DNA of 64,000 bases from Prevotella sp. (GCA_017458125.1 JAFTGB010000032.1:25376-89375), one strand, 5' to 3'. Positions 50,955 to 60,131 are shown, counted from the first letter of the stretch. Numbers and translations are program-made. The notes: generated by a model not told the origin, from the letters alone.

Positions 50955-51941
50955 ATGACTAAACTATCCATCATCCTTCCCGTCTATAACGTTGAGAGAT
51001 ACGTACGGACCAGTCTGGAGAGCATCTTCAGGCAAGGTATGGCTGACGAAGACTTCGAGGTCATCATTGTCAACGACGGCTCAACAGACCGCAGCATGGA
51101 GATGATAGCTGACATCATCGGCCAGCACTGGAACATCACCGTCATCAGCCAGGAGAACCAAGGGCTGTCGGTGACACGCAACAACGGCATGGCCATGGCC
51201 CGGGGCGAGTACATTCTGATGCCCGACTCGGATGACTTGCTTGTAGAGAACAGCATCCCTACACTGTTGGAGAAAGCTTTGGAGACGAAAGCTGACCTCG
51301 TCATTGCGGACTTTATAGAGACAAGCGGGAACGAGATGCCAGACTACAAGTGTACACACCAAACAGACATCCATTATGAGGAGAAAACGGGTGAGCGTCT
51401 TTTTCTGGAAGACTTGAATCCGTATCAGTGCTATGTATGGCGCACACTCTTCAGAAGACAGTTTCTGACAGACAACCAGCTGAGTTTCATCCCTGGTCTC
51501 ACATATCAGGATGTTCCTTTCACCCATCAATGCTACCTCAGGGCACAGAAATGTCTTAGGGTTCATTGGCTGCTGAACATCTACCGCAAAAACCATCCTT
51601 CCGCCACTTCTTCTTTCACAAAGAAAAAAGCAATGGACTTTGCCGCCATCATCGGCGCGACATGGAAACTGAGGCATACGGAAACGCTGACACCTCAGAC
51701 CAGACAAAAACTCGAAGACGATGTCTATTGCTCGTTCTCCATATTATTCTACGCCATGCTGCACAGTATCAAGGAGCCACAGGACAAAAGAGAAATCGTA
51801 GAACACCTCAGGCAGCAAGTCCCGGACCTGCACTTTACGGGCAACCTGAAAAGAAGGCTTGAAAGCCTGCTGGTGACGAAGTACCCCCCTTACTTATATC
51901 TGAAGATACGCGAATGGCACTGGAAGTGGATACATCGCTAA
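50955..51941 (+). CDS. GT2 glycosyltransferase
   Basis: A 328-residue GT-A enzyme: LSIILPVYNVERYVRTSLESIF, FEVIIVNDGSTDRSMEMI, NQGLSVTRNNGMAMARGEYILMPDSDDLL (DxD) and the CYVWRTLFRRQFL acceptor-side region. Less GC-rich than genes of the 31-43 kb cluster. It converges on a minus-strand GT4 gene with only 2 nt between stop codons. Function in surface glycan assembly is inferred from context. Confidence 0.87.
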   Translation: MTKLSIILPVYNVERYVRTSLESIFRQGMADEDFEVIIVNDGSTDRSMEMIADIIGQHWNITVISQENQGLSVTRNNGMAMARGEYILMPDSDDLLVENSIPTLLEKALETKADLVIADFIETSGNEMPDYKCTHQTDIHYEEKTGERLFLEDLNPYQCYVWRTLFRRQFLTDNQLSFIPGLTYQDVPFTHQCYLRAQKCLRVHWLLNIYRKNHPSATSSFTKKKAMDFAAIIGATWKLRHTETLTPQTRQKLEDDVYCSFSILFYAMLHSIKEPQDKREIVEHLRQQVPDLHFTGNLKRRLESLLVTKYPPYLYLKIREWHWKWIHR

Positions 51942-51943
51942 GC

Positions 51944-53065
51944 TCACATCACCGAGGCATAGGCAGCTGCCCATTCTCTCATAATCTGCTGCTTCCGGTA
52001 TCGGAGAACAGCCTTGTGAGCCTTGATGCCCATCTCCCGCCGCTCCGCGTCATGAAGAATCATCCATTCCATCTTGGCCGACAAATCCGCGACATCCAGT
52101 TTAGTCAGAAGCCCCGTGATGCCGTCGTCGATAATCTCTGCAGGACCATAAGGGCAGGCTGTCGAGACTACCGGTACACCACAGGCCATCGCCTCGACAA
52201 GAACTAATCCGAAGCCTTCATAGTCAGAGCACTGAACCAGGAACTCACAAGAGAGATACTCGGCTCGGACATCAGCCGTGGGGGGCAAAAGGGTCACACG
52301 ACCAGTAAGTCCCAGTCTGTCTATCCGTTGCTGAAGTGTGTCTTTCAGTACACCGTCACCTATAATATCAACATACCAGTTCTTATATTTATCAGCTATC
52401 AAAGAGAATGCGTCTACCAGACGGTCATGGCGCTTCTGACTCTGGAAACTTCCAACACAGAGAATGCGCCCCGGCTTTCTGTGTGCCAGGGATATATCCT
52501 CGCAATAAAAGGGAAGCGGATTAGGCACAACCGTCACCCTCGCCGCGTGCTTCTTCCAAAACTCCGCATCGCCACGAGTCAAGGCAATAAACAGGTGACA
52601 GTGGCGGTATGCATGAAGAGCGTGTCTGGATCTCCAGCGTTGCACCGCAGAAACATGCTCCATCTCTATGGAATATGCCGTATGAGACTCTACGACGATA
52701 CGGACTTTTCGGTGCAAAGACATCGTTGCCCTCGCAAACTCGTCCGAATAGATCGTCGTGACAAGCACATCTAACTGCAGCTGACTGACAGCAGCACTTA
52801 GCCGTCTCTGGAAACGGCGGCGCATGAACACTCCCTCTATCAGTCGCCGGAGCAATGATTTCCTGTAAAGATGAAAATAGCAACAGTCCAAATCGACATG
52901 CCTCACGCCTTGACGCAAAGGAAAAACCAACGGATGTGTTCCCTGCTCATAGGTTATTAGCGTAACCTCATGTCCCATTTCTGACAAGGCATTCACCTTG
53001 TCCGCCAAGGTACGCTCCACACCGTGAGCAAGGGCAAGTGACCGGATAAGAAAGGCTATTTTCAT
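51944..53065 (-). CDS. GT4 glycosyltransferase
   Basis: A 373-residue GT-B enzyme. N-terminal KIAFLIRSLALAHGVERTLADKVNALSEMGHEVTLITYE; C-terminal RILCVGSFQSQKRHDRLVDAF, YVDIIGDGVLKDTLQQRI and the nucleotide-sugar EX7E motif in CSDYEGFGLVLVEAMACGVPVVSTACPYGPAEII. It lies 3 nt downstream of the next GT2 gene on the minus strand. AT content is somewhat raised. Confidence 0.9.
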   Translation of the reverse strand: MKIAFLIRSLALAHGVERTLADKVNALSEMGHEVTLITYEQGTHPLVFPLRQGVRHVDLDCCYFHLYRKSLLRRLIEGVFMRRRFQRRLSAAVSQLQLDVLVTTIYSDEFARATMSLHRKVRIVVESHTAYSIEMEHVSAVQRWRSRHALHAYRHCHLFIALTRGDAEFWKKHAARVTVVPNPLPFYCEDISLAHRKPGRILCVGSFQSQKRHDRLVDAFSLIADKYKNWYVDIIGDGVLKDTLQQRIDRLGLTGRVTLLPPTADVRAEYLSCEFLVQCSDYEGFGLVLVEAMACGVPVVSTACPYGPAEIIDDGITGLLTKLDVADLSAKMEWMILHDAERREMGIKAHKAVLRYRKQQIMREWAAAYASVM

Positions 53066-53068
53066 AAA

Positions 53069-54103
53069 TCAGATGAGTCCTTTATGTTTTCCAACAAACC
53101 GTATGACGGCAACAGTACAGGCGGGAGGCAATACACCCAGAAGAAACAAGAAGAGATTCCTCAGCTTCCACCCTCTCAGTCCGATGGTCTCCATCAGTGA
53201 CAGCGGAGAACGCATCACGTCACGTATCTCTCGCTTAGTGAAGGGAGGAGTGATGACTCTCTCTTCTTTCAATATGGAACAAGCCATGTAGAAATGGGTC
53301 ATCATGACTTTATACATGCGCTTGTGGAAATATGGCCTTGACTTCACTCGATCACTATTTTGCTTTACCAAAGCCATTGCATCAATAGTCTTTTGTATCT
53401 CAGACTTGGCAATATGGTCACGATTGGCAAAATTAGACAAAGAGCCATATCGGCAGTAATAATAATAGGTAATATTGGGCAACAACACCGCACGATTGAT
53501 ATAGGTCGGCAAGTCAATCGTTGTCGTGAAGTCCTCCCAGTAGTTCACAGGTTTATGACGGATGTTGTTTTTCAGATAGATTTCCGTCTTGATTAAGAAG
53601 TTCCATGTATTTGCCTGTAAAAAGCCATAATCACTATAGACACGATCAGCAAATTCATGCTCTTTCAAGAACTGCATAGCAGGGTATTGATAATCTGTTT
53701 TTGTTGTTGTTCCGTCAAACTCCTCTATCCTCTCGTAGGAGCCGTATACGATATCCGCATCATATTTCTTTGCATTCTCATAAAGCAATTCTATTGTATT
53801 GGGAGCAATGGCATCATCAGCATCCAAATGATATAGATATTCACCTTGAGCTTCCTCAATAATTCGATTACGAGCACGACCCAATCCTCCATTCTGCGGC
53901 TGGCGAACAATGCGAATGTCCTTACCTCTTGGATGTTGCTGTTGATATTCACGAACAACATCCATCGAGCTATCCGTACCACAATCGTCCAATACCAGGA
54001 ATTCAATATTCTCGAACGTTTGTGCTAACGCTGAGTCCATCGTCAGACGAATGTACTTTTCAACATTGTAAACAGGAATTCCTATAGTCACTTCGTATTT
54101 CAT
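53069..54103 (-). CDS. GT2 glycosyltransferase
   Basis: A 344-residue GT-A enzyme: VTIGIPVYNVEKYIRLTMDSAL, FLVLDDCGTDSSMDVV, NGGLGRARNRIIEEAQGEYLYHLDADDAIAPNTIELLY with the DxD. A C-terminal hydrophobic segment (LFLFLLGVLPPACTVAVIRFVG) may anchor it to the membrane. AT-richer than most of the window, which suggests acquisition within the glycan locus. Confidence 0.87.
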   Translation of the reverse strand: MKYEVTIGIPVYNVEKYIRLTMDSALAQTFENIEFLVLDDCGTDSSMDVVREYQQQHPRGKDIRIVRQPQNGGLGRARNRIIEEAQGEYLYHLDADDAIAPNTIELLYENAKKYDADIVYGSYERIEEFDGTTTKTDYQYPAMQFLKEHEFADRVYSDYGFLQANTWNFLIKTEIYLKNNIRHKPVNYWEDFTTTIDLPTYINRAVLLPNITYYYYCRYGSLSNFANRDHIAKSEIQKTIDAMALVKQNSDRVKSRPYFHKRMYKVMMTHFYMACSILKEERVITPPFTKREIRDVMRSPLSLMETIGLRGWKLRNLFLFLLGVLPPACTVAVIRFVGKHKGLI

Positions 54104-54158
54104 GCTACAAAGATAGCAAAAATAAACATAAAAACCATCTTTTACAGAAAATTCTTAT

Positions 54159-54166
54159 TATCTTTG
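54159..54166 (+). promoter_or_regulatory. -7 promoter box (TATCTTTG) of the GT4 pair
   Basis: TATCTTTG lies 21 nt before ATG 54188. An alternative TTG start at 54164 overlaps this box and is therefore unlikely. The -33 element is weak. Confidence 0.55.
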
Positions 54167-54187
54167 CAGCATAAACAACTAGAATAT

Positions 54188-55189
54188 ATGAAAATTGCAT
54201 TTATCATGTATCCAGGTGCTTGCTATATGGGAGCAGGTGATGGCAGTAAGATGCAGGCTGAGATATGGGCAAGAGAGTTGGAGCGTAAAGGCCATCAAGT
54301 GGATCGCATCAACCCGTGGGGACACTACGACTGGAAACAATATGACATCGTTCACGTATTTGGCTTTGGGCTATGGAACTACGACATTATTCATTGGGGA
54401 AGTGGCATCAACCCCAACTTTGTATTTTCGCCAATTATTGACACCAATACTCCCATGTGGAAATACCGGTTAGCCACCCGCTTTGGCTGTGAACGGCTCA
54501 GACTTTATTCACAAAACTATGCACTTCGTCGATACAAAGATGATGTCAAGTTGTTTTTTGCCCGAACCGAATATGAGGCAGACTACCTACGGCAAGGCTA
54601 TGACATTGCTGCGGAAAAAGTCTGTATCGTACCCCTATCTTATCGTGACGACCACTACGATGCTGCCATCACGAAGGAATCTTTCTGCCTGTTTACTGGC
54701 ACGATGACGCAACCACGCAAGAATGTCCCACGGCTCGTTGAAGCTGCAAAGAAGTATGGTTTCCAACTGAAACTTGCAGGCAATACAGGCAACACAGAGT
54801 CGGAAGCCATGCTACGGAAACTCATCGGCAACGCACCAAACATCGAGATACTGGGCTTTGTCAGCGACGAAGAGCTGGCAAGGCTCTACAACCGGGCCAA
54901 AGTGTTTGCGCTGCCCAGCCTCAACGAGGGAGTCGGACTGGTAGCATTGGAGGCCGCCATACATGGATGCAACATGGTTATCACCAGCCTTGGAGGCCCA
55001 AAGGAGTATTACGGCAAAGGCAGCGTCCAACTGGTTGACCCGTTCAGCGTCGACAGCATTGGACAGGCTGTCATGCGGGCTATGGATGACAACACCTCCC
55101 AACCGCTGTTGCGCCAGCGGCTGATGAGCCAATACAACGTCTCTGCATGTGTTGACAAACTGACTGAATATTATCAGCGCATACTATGA
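54188..55189 (+). CDS. GT4 glycosyltransferase
   Basis: A 333-residue GT-B protein: MKIAFIMYPGACYMGAGDGSKMQAEIWARELERKGHQVDRINPWG; C-terminal FCLFTGTMTQPRKNVPRLVEAAKKYGFQLKLAG, IEILGFVSDEELARLYNRAKVFALPSLNEGVGLVALEAAIHG, with the EX7E-type Glu pair. Its stop overlaps the next gene's start (ATGA at 55186-55189), indicating translational coupling. The N-terminal half is AT-rich compared with the C-terminal half. Confidence 0.88.
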   Translation: MKIAFIMYPGACYMGAGDGSKMQAEIWARELERKGHQVDRINPWGHYDWKQYDIVHVFGFGLWNYDIIHWGSGINPNFVFSPIIDTNTPMWKYRLATRFGCERLRLYSQNYALRRYKDDVKLFFARTEYEADYLRQGYDIAAEKVCIVPLSYRDDHYDAAITKESFCLFTGTMTQPRKNVPRLVEAAKKYGFQLKLAGNTGNTESEAMLRKLIGNAPNIEILGFVSDEELARLYNRAKVFALPSLNEGVGLVALEAAIHGCNMVITSLGGPKEYYGKGSVQLVDPFSVDSIGQAVMRAMDDNTSQPLLRQRLMSQYNVSACVDKLTEYYQRIL

Positions 55190-56361
55190 AACGCATCTGC
55201 TTCCTGACTGACTCCATCTTCTCCTTCGGAGGAGTACAGCGAGTGACAGCGGTCATTGCCAAGGAACTGGCCAAAGACTGCGATGTGACCATTGTGACGC
55301 TGGACCGGGAGGAAGCTAAGGACACCACCTTCTACGACCTGAGCCGTTCCGACATACACTACCGTTTCTTTGCCTACCCGCCCACACCGGCGTGGAAGCT
55401 GTGGGTATGCAAGGCCTACAGCTACCTGTACCGCAAGGTGCTGCCCCAGATACGGCTCACGTCGGACTGGTATGCCCACAGTTCGTTCCCCTCGGAGAAG
55501 CGCAGAGCACTGGCCAACGAGCTGGCCGACGGCCACTATGACGCCATCGTCGGCGTACATGCTCCGTTGGCCGTCAGGCTGGCTACCTGTCGGAAGGCGT
55601 TGGGCGGTACGCGCCTGATTGGCTGGATACATAACTCCTACGAAGCACTGTTTGGTAAGCAGTCGCTGTATATCGGGCCGGAACTGCGCAAGCACTACGA
55701 GTGGCAGTTAGAGAAGCTGGACAAGACCGTCGTGCTGTGCCACGACGATGCGCGGAAATACCCCTTCGACAACCTTCAGATCATCTACAACCCGCTGACG
55801 CTGACTCCCGGACAGCCGTCGGCCGGCACGTCAAAGAAGTTTCTGGCCGTAGGCCGCTTCTCGCGCCTGCACAAAGGCTTCGACCTGCTCATCGAGGCTT
55901 TCCGCATCTTTGCCAACGAGGATAAGGACTGGACGCTCGACTTAGTGGGTGAAGGCGTGGAGGAGCCGATGTACCGCAGGCTCATCGGGCGGTACGGCCT
56001 GGAGGACAGGGTGACCATCCATCCGTTTACCACCCGCATTCAGGACTACTACAGTCAGGCACAGGTCTATGTGCTCAGTTCACGCTGGGAGGGCTTCGGA
56101 CTGGTGCTGGTCGAGGCCATGGCTCACGGACTGCCTGTCGTGTCGAGCAACCTGCCCACCAGCGAGGAGATTATGGGCGACTTCGGTCTCTACTACATCA
56201 ATGGCGACGTCAACGGGCTGGCGCGGCGAATGCTGGAGGCCACCCGCATTGACTGGCCGTCAAAATCGAAGGAGGCCATGGCCATTGCCCGCCGTTTCGA
56301 CTTGGGCAGCATCATCCGACAATGGCGTCAACTACTCGACGCATCTGTATCTTCCAAGTGA
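55186..56361 (+). CDS. GT4 glycosyltransferase
   Basis: A 391-residue GT-B protein: KRICFLTDSIFSFGGVQRVTAVIAKELAK; SKKFLAVGRFSRLHKGFDLLIEAF, WTLDLVGEGVEEPMYRRLI and SSRWEGFGLVLVEAMAHGLPVVSSNLPTSEEI (EX7E). It probably adds a hexose from a UDP- or GDP-donor. Coupled by ATGA to the preceding GT4 gene. Its last 50 nt overlap the 3' end of the converging minus-strand GT4 gene. Confidence 0.9.
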   Translation: MKRICFLTDSIFSFGGVQRVTAVIAKELAKDCDVTIVTLDREEAKDTTFYDLSRSDIHYRFFAYPPTPAWKLWVCKAYSYLYRKVLPQIRLTSDWYAHSSFPSEKRRALANELADGHYDAIVGVHAPLAVRLATCRKALGGTRLIGWIHNSYEALFGKQSLYIGPELRKHYEWQLEKLDKTVVLCHDDARKYPFDNLQIIYNPLTLTPGQPSAGTSKKFLAVGRFSRLHKGFDLLIEAFRIFANEDKDWTLDLVGEGVEEPMYRRLIGRYGLEDRVTIHPFTTRIQDYYSQAQVYVLSSRWEGFGLVLVEAMAHGLPVVSSNLPTSEEIMGDFGLYYINGDVNGLARRMLEATRIDWPSKSKEAMAIARRFDLGSIIRQWRQLLDASVSSK

Positions 56362-57445
56362 GATGCTCTACGCTCTGCCTTATTTCACGTGGCTTCATGG
56401 TAAAATGCCGCATGAAGTCTACAATGCTTTGTATGTCGACGGGCGACTCGTCGGCAGGCGCTTTCAGCACGTAGGGCTGACGGTCGAAGTCGCTGTCCTG
56501 CTCACTATATATAAAAGGTATGCCGCGGGTGGCATACTCACGGTTCTTGAGTGTCTTGATGACCGTGATGCCTGAGCGGTGACGGCCCAGCGAACCAATG
56601 GCAAACTGGCACTGGCGGAAGACGTCGTCCAAGGCTTCGCCAAACAATTGGCCGTGGAATATAACCTTGTCGTGCAGGCGGTAACGTTCGATAATGGGGG
56701 CAAACGTGTTTTTCATGTGGTTGGGGTGCACACCGCCCACGACGTGGAAAAAGACGGGGACGTCGCCACGATATTCTCCCATGCCGGTCATCACGCGGTC
56801 GAAGCCATGCCAAGGATGCACCTCGGCCACGCCAATCAGATGCAACTCCCTCCCGTTCCATTTACCGTTTTCGTTTCCGTTATCGTTTTCATTCAGTTTG
56901 ATGCTGTCGAAGTCGACACCGTTGCTGATGCGGATGGTGCGCTGACCGAAAATCTCCGTAGCATCGGAGAACGTCACCACGGCATCCATCTCTTTGTATA
57001 AGCAGCGGCGGAACAGCTGGTCGGCATGCAGCTCCATGCGCATCTTCCACTCAAACGACCGGAACTCCTGGTCGTAAGGATAGGTGGGTATCTCGGTCAC
57101 GGCATGGATGCCGGCCTGGCGCAGCCGACGGAAGAAACGGATAAGCCACGGACTGGCGTTCTGGAAACAGCGGGCATACACCAGCCGGATGCCCTCGCTC
57201 ACGCAGTAGTCGTAAACGCTGCCGTAGCTCAGTCGCTGCCGAAGTCCTGCCATCATGCCCGTGCCATAGTCCTCAATGACCTGCCCGTCCACGAAGCGGC
57301 AGCGGTGGCCATCGGCAGAGAAGTCATAGTAGCACAGGCGCACGTCATAACCGTTCTCACGCAAGCCCTTCACCTGATAGTGTATCTTCTTAGAGATGCC
57401 GCTATGCTCGGAAAAACCATGGTAGACAAGGAAAAGTATCTTCAT
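56312..57445 (-). CDS. GT4-like glycosyltransferase
   Basis: A 377-residue protein from ATG 57445 (an upstream GTG frame runs through the promoter of the divergent gene and is rejected). MKILFLVYHGFSEHSGISKKIHYQVKGL is a typical GT-B N-terminus; ISNGVDFDSIKL, LHLIGVAEVHPWHGFDRVM, IIERYRLHDKVIFHGQL and FRQCQFAIGSLGRHRSGI are in the C-terminal domain. The usual EX7E motif is weak (IKTLKNREYATRGIPFIY). A short Asn/Gly-rich insert NENDNGNENGKWNG (about 213-227) lies between domains. Sugar specificity is unknown. Confidence 0.8.
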   Translation of the reverse strand: MKILFLVYHGFSEHSGISKKIHYQVKGLRENGYDVRLCYYDFSADGHRCRFVDGQVIEDYGTGMMAGLRQRLSYGSVYDYCVSEGIRLVYARCFQNASPWLIRFFRRLRQAGIHAVTEIPTYPYDQEFRSFEWKMRMELHADQLFRRCLYKEMDAVVTFSDATEIFGQRTIRISNGVDFDSIKLNENDNGNENGKWNGRELHLIGVAEVHPWHGFDRVMTGMGEYRGDVPVFFHVVGGVHPNHMKNTFAPIIERYRLHDKVIFHGQLFGEALDDVFRQCQFAIGSLGRHRSGITVIKTLKNREYATRGIPFIYSEQDSDFDRQPYVLKAPADESPVDIQSIVDFMRHFTMKPREIRQSVEHLTWKIQMRRVVDAIVG

Positions 57446-57480
57446 TATGGGCAGTAATTTGTGCAAATGTAAGGAAAAAA

Positions 57481-57512
57481 TTTGGAATAATGAAGATTTA
57501 GTCGTAATTTTG
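57481..57512 (+). promoter_or_regulatory. Consensus promoter immediately before the acyltransferase gene
   Basis: TTTG at 57481-57484, a 20-nt spacer and TAATTTTG at 57505-57512. The ATG at 57517 falls where transcription should begin, which implies a leaderless or near-leaderless mRNA. Confidence 0.72.
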
Positions 57513-57516
57513 TTGC

Positions 57517-58116
57517 ATGATTGACAAAGAAGCACTCAGACAGGCTTTGAAAGCAAGTCCAAAGATGAAGCAATGGATTGACCGCATCGTCATGAACCAG
57601 CGCGACGCACGGCCTCGCTGGTACGTCCGCCTGTTGGCACCGCTGTACCAGCACAGGGGACGCGGCTCGAAGATTTACCGCAGCGTCAGGATGGACACCC
57701 CACCCTACCGCCGTTTCTGGTTAGGCAGGCGCAGCGTCGTTGAGTCATACTGCTGCATCAACAATGCCATGGGCGACGTGACCATTGGCGACCATACGCG
57801 CATCGGCATCCACTGCACCGTCATTGGGCCCGTGTGCATAGGCAACCACGTCAATCTGGCGCAAGGCATCACGGTGACGGCCTTGAACCATAATTACCAG
57901 GACGTCACGCAGCGCATAGACGAGCAAGGGGTGTCGACGCACCCCGTAGTCATCAGCGACGACGTATGGATTGGCGCCAATGCCGTCATCCTGCCCGGTG
58001 TCACCATCGGCCGTCACGCCGTCGTTGCCGCCGGTGCCGTCGTCACCAAGGATGTTCCCGACTACTGCGTCGTCGGTGGCGTGCCGGCCCGAGTCATCAG
58101 AACTATCAAACCATAA
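57517..58116 (+). CDS. Left-handed beta-helix acyltransferase (hexapeptide acetyltransferase)
   Basis: A 199-residue protein. Residues about 70-195 are hexapeptide repeats ([64 protein letters not shown]), the trimeric CoA-dependent acyltransferase fold of WcaF/serine-acetyltransferase-like proteins. The basic N-terminus is a short helical cap. In this setting it probably O- or N-acetylates the surface glycan. It is 21 nt before a GT4 gene. Confidence 0.9.
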   Translation: MIDKEALRQALKASPKMKQWIDRIVMNQRDARPRWYVRLLAPLYQHRGRGSKIYRSVRMDTPPYRRFWLGRRSVVESYCCINNAMGDVTIGDHTRIGIHCTVIGPVCIGNHVNLAQGITVTALNHNYQDVTQRIDEQGVSTHPVVISDDVWIGANAVILPGVTIGRHAVVAAGAVVTKDVPDYCVVGGVPARVIRTIKP

Positions 58117-58137
58117 ACCGTAAATCGTAAATACACC

Positions 58138-59277
58138 ATGAAGGTCGGCATTGAGGCACAGCGCATTTTCCGCAAGAACAAGCACGGCATGGACTACGTC
58201 GTGCTGCAGGAAATCCTTGAAATTCAGAAGATGGACACCGAGAACGAATACTACGTGTTCGTCAAACCCGGCGACGACCGCTGCGTAGAAAGCAGCGCCA
58301 ACGTGCATGTTGTGGAAATTGACTGTCCCACCTACCCGCTGTGGGAGCAGTATGCACTGCCACGGGCGGCGAAGCAGCACGGCGTGCAGCTATTGCATTG
58401 CACCAGCAACACGGCACCCATCCGCTGCGACATCCCATTAGTGCTGACACTGCACGACATCATCTTTCTGGAACCGCGCGACAAACACAACAAGTCACTC
58501 TATCAGAACATGGGCTGGCTGTACCGTCGGCTCGTCGTACCGAGGATACTCGGCAAGTGCCGCCGCATCATCACCGTGTCGGAGTTCGAGAAGCGCAACA
58601 TCATCAGCAAGCTGCACATTGCCGAGGAGCGCATGGCTATGATATACAACGGCTACAACAGCTGGTTCCGCCCTACGGCAGACACCGAAGGCATCTACAG
58701 GAAATACATCGGCCAGCCGGGCTACTTCTTCTTCCTCGGCAACACAGACCCGAAGAAGAACACCGAGCGCACGCTGGTGGCCTACTCCAAGTATCTCACG
58801 AAGTCGGCCGTCAAACGTAAGCTGCTGATGGCCGACTTGGCACCCGACTACCTGAACGGCATCATCAGCCGCAACGGCATCGGCAACATCCGCGAACACA
58901 TAGTCATGCCGGGCTACATCGTCAACAGCGACCTGCCCTACATCTACGGCAACGCCTTCGCTTTCCTCTACACGTCGCTGCGCGAGAGTTTCGGCATTCC
59001 CTTGCTTGAGGGCATGGCCTGCGGCACGCCGGTCATCACCAGCAACACGTCGTCCATGCCTGAGATTGGGAGTAGCGACGCCATCCTCGTCAACCCCGAG
59101 AGCAGCGACGACATAGCCGCCATGATGCTCCGCTTGGAGACCGACGAGGCTTTCTGCGAACGTCAGAAGCAGGTGGGACTGCAACGTGCCAGCCTGTTCT
59201 CGTGGCAGAAGACGGCCGAGAACCTGTTGCTGCTTTATCAGGAAGTCTTTAGGGAATTAGGCAAAGAGGTCGAGTGA
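58138..59277 (+). CDS. GT4 glycosyltransferase (mannosyltransferase-like)
   Basis: A 379-residue GT-B protein: KVGIEAQRIFRKNKHGMDYVVLQEILEIQ; IPLVLTLHDIIFLEP, RRIITVSEFEKRNIISKL, YFFFLGNTDPKKNTERTLVAYSKYL, HIVMPGYIVNSDLPYIYGNAFAFLYTSLRESFGIPLLEGMACGTPVITSNTSSMPEIGSSDAILVNP. The last is the ESFGIPLLEGMACG motif typical of GDP-mannose-type GT4 enzymes. The gene's 3' end overlaps by 21 nt the converging small gene. It is the last identifiable glycan gene. Confidence 0.9.
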   Translation: MKVGIEAQRIFRKNKHGMDYVVLQEILEIQKMDTENEYYVFVKPGDDRCVESSANVHVVEIDCPTYPLWEQYALPRAAKQHGVQLLHCTSNTAPIRCDIPLVLTLHDIIFLEPRDKHNKSLYQNMGWLYRRLVVPRILGKCRRIITVSEFEKRNIISKLHIAEERMAMIYNGYNSWFRPTADTEGIYRKYIGQPGYFFFLGNTDPKKNTERTLVAYSKYLTKSAVKRKLLMADLAPDYLNGIISRNGIGNIREHIVMPGYIVNSDLPYIYGNAFAFLYTSLRESFGIPLLEGMACGTPVITSNTSSMPEIGSSDAILVNPESSDDIAAMMLRLETDEAFCERQKQVGLQRASLFSWQKTAENLLLLYQEVFRELGKEVE

Positions 59278-59598
59278 CAAGTCCTGCTGGCGAGGCTTCT
59301 CGTCGGCGGCATCCTCCGCCTCCATCTCTGTGAACTGAAGCATGAGCTGGCGGGCGTCAGGCGACCCTTTGGTGTTCAGCCGGTAGTAGCCACGGCGGTC
59401 AGTCCGCTCAATGAGCGACTGCTGGGCTTTTGAGTTTTTCAACAGATACTGCTGCACATAGGTGCGTATCTCCTCATAGTTCGGCTGGGTGAAAAACGTA
59501 CAGTTCATGTTATAGACGTGCTTGGCAATGGCCTGCACTCCTATACCACGCTCCCCAGCTTCCGTGAGCACCTTCAATATCTGTTTGTCGTAAAACAT
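59257..59598 (-). CDS. Conserved hypothetical protein (winged-helix-like)
   Basis: A 113-residue protein: FYDKQILKVLTEAGERGIGVQAIAKHVYNMNCTFF, NYEEIRTYVQQYLLKNS, RRGYYRLN. The pattern of three helices followed by a short beta-wing suggests a winged helix, and the last 20 residues are acidic and disordered. The family is widespread in Bacteroidales but without a known function. Its 3' end overlaps the GT4 gene by 21 nt. Confidence 0.7.
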   Translation of the reverse strand: MFYDKQILKVLTEAGERGIGVQAIAKHVYNMNCTFFTQPNYEEIRTYVQQYLLKNSKAQQSLIERTDRRGYYRLNTKGSPDARQLMLQFTEMEAEDAADEKPRQQDLSLDLFA

Positions 59599-59652
59599 CT
59601 ATGTTAAACGCTAAACGCTAAACTATGAACTATGAACTCTTAACTATGAACT
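59599..59652 (+). repeat. Word repeats (TAAACGC / TATGAAC)
   Basis: AACGCTAAACGCTAAACTATGAACTATGAAC-type words (each under 10 nt, repeated two to three times) fill the gap between the conserved hypothetical gene and the terminator. Confidence 0.5.
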
Positions 59653-59693
59653 AAAAAAAGTCCGGTAAGCCTCATCAGCTTACCGGCCCTTTT
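59653..59693 (-). terminator. Terminator of the winged-helix gene
   Basis: CCGGTAAGC (59662-59670) pairs with GCTTACCGG (59678-59686). The seven A on the left give a T-run on the minus strand, downstream of the gene at 59713; a weaker T-run on the right would also serve the plus strand. Confidence 0.88.
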
Positions 59694-59712
59694 ATGCTTT
59701 TTGTTTACTGTA

Positions 59713-60006
59713 TTAAGCAAGTGCAACCTTGTCGTCAGCAGCATTGAGCTTGCCCTCCTTGAAGAGCCAGCCCAGACCAAGCAGAGTCTCCTCCTCGCTG
59801 ATCTTAGCAGCCTTGGCAATCTCCTTGACGCTCAGTGCCTTCTCAGCAGCTGCGAGAGCCTGATAAACATCACCAGCCTTGAAACCTGCGTTCTCAGCGT
59901 TAACGGCAATAGCTGCGGCCTTCTTCGTAGCAGCCTTCTTTACTGTTGCCTTCTTGGGCTCAGCTGCCTCAGCAGCGGCCTTCTTTGTAGTTTTTCTTTC
60001 TGCCAT
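59713..60006 (-). CDS. Winged-helix domain protein with Lys/Ala-rich N-terminus
   Basis: A 97-residue protein. Residues 1-35 are Lys/Ala-rich (TTKKAAAEAAEPKKATVKKA), like histone-H1-type tails. Residues about 38-95 form a small winged helix (AGFKAGDVYQALAAAEKALS, VKEIAKAAKISEEETLLGLGWLFKEGKL), the winged helix-turn-helix family PF10771 of Bacteroidetes. It probably binds DNA. It stands alone with its own promoter box and terminator. Confidence 0.85.
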   Translation of the reverse strand: MAERKTTKKAAAEAAEPKKATVKKAATKKAAAIAVNAENAGFKAGDVYQALAAAEKALSVKEIAKAAKISEEETLLGLGWLFKEGKLNAADDKVALA

Positions 60007-60068
60007 AGTTTTTTTAAAATGATTACTCTCTTAAAATAGATGTTGTCCTTGTTTTCTTTTTGACGGTG

Positions 60069-60076
60069 CAAAATTA
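60069..60076 (-). promoter_or_regulatory. -7 promoter box (TAATTTTG) of the winged-helix gene
   Basis: On the minus strand TAATTTTG precedes the ATG at 60006 by about 62 nt. A TTTG is present upstream but 26 nt away, so the -33 is uncertain. Confidence 0.5.
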
Positions 60077-60131
60077 AAGACTTTTCATAAACGTTGTTAT
60101 CGCAAACAGCCGCTTTTTGCCGTTTTCGTAC

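Noticed and set aside
56579-57457. Plus-strand frames opposite the minus-strand GT4-like gene
   Set aside because: The minus-strand protein shows GT-B motifs along its whole length; the plus frames do not.
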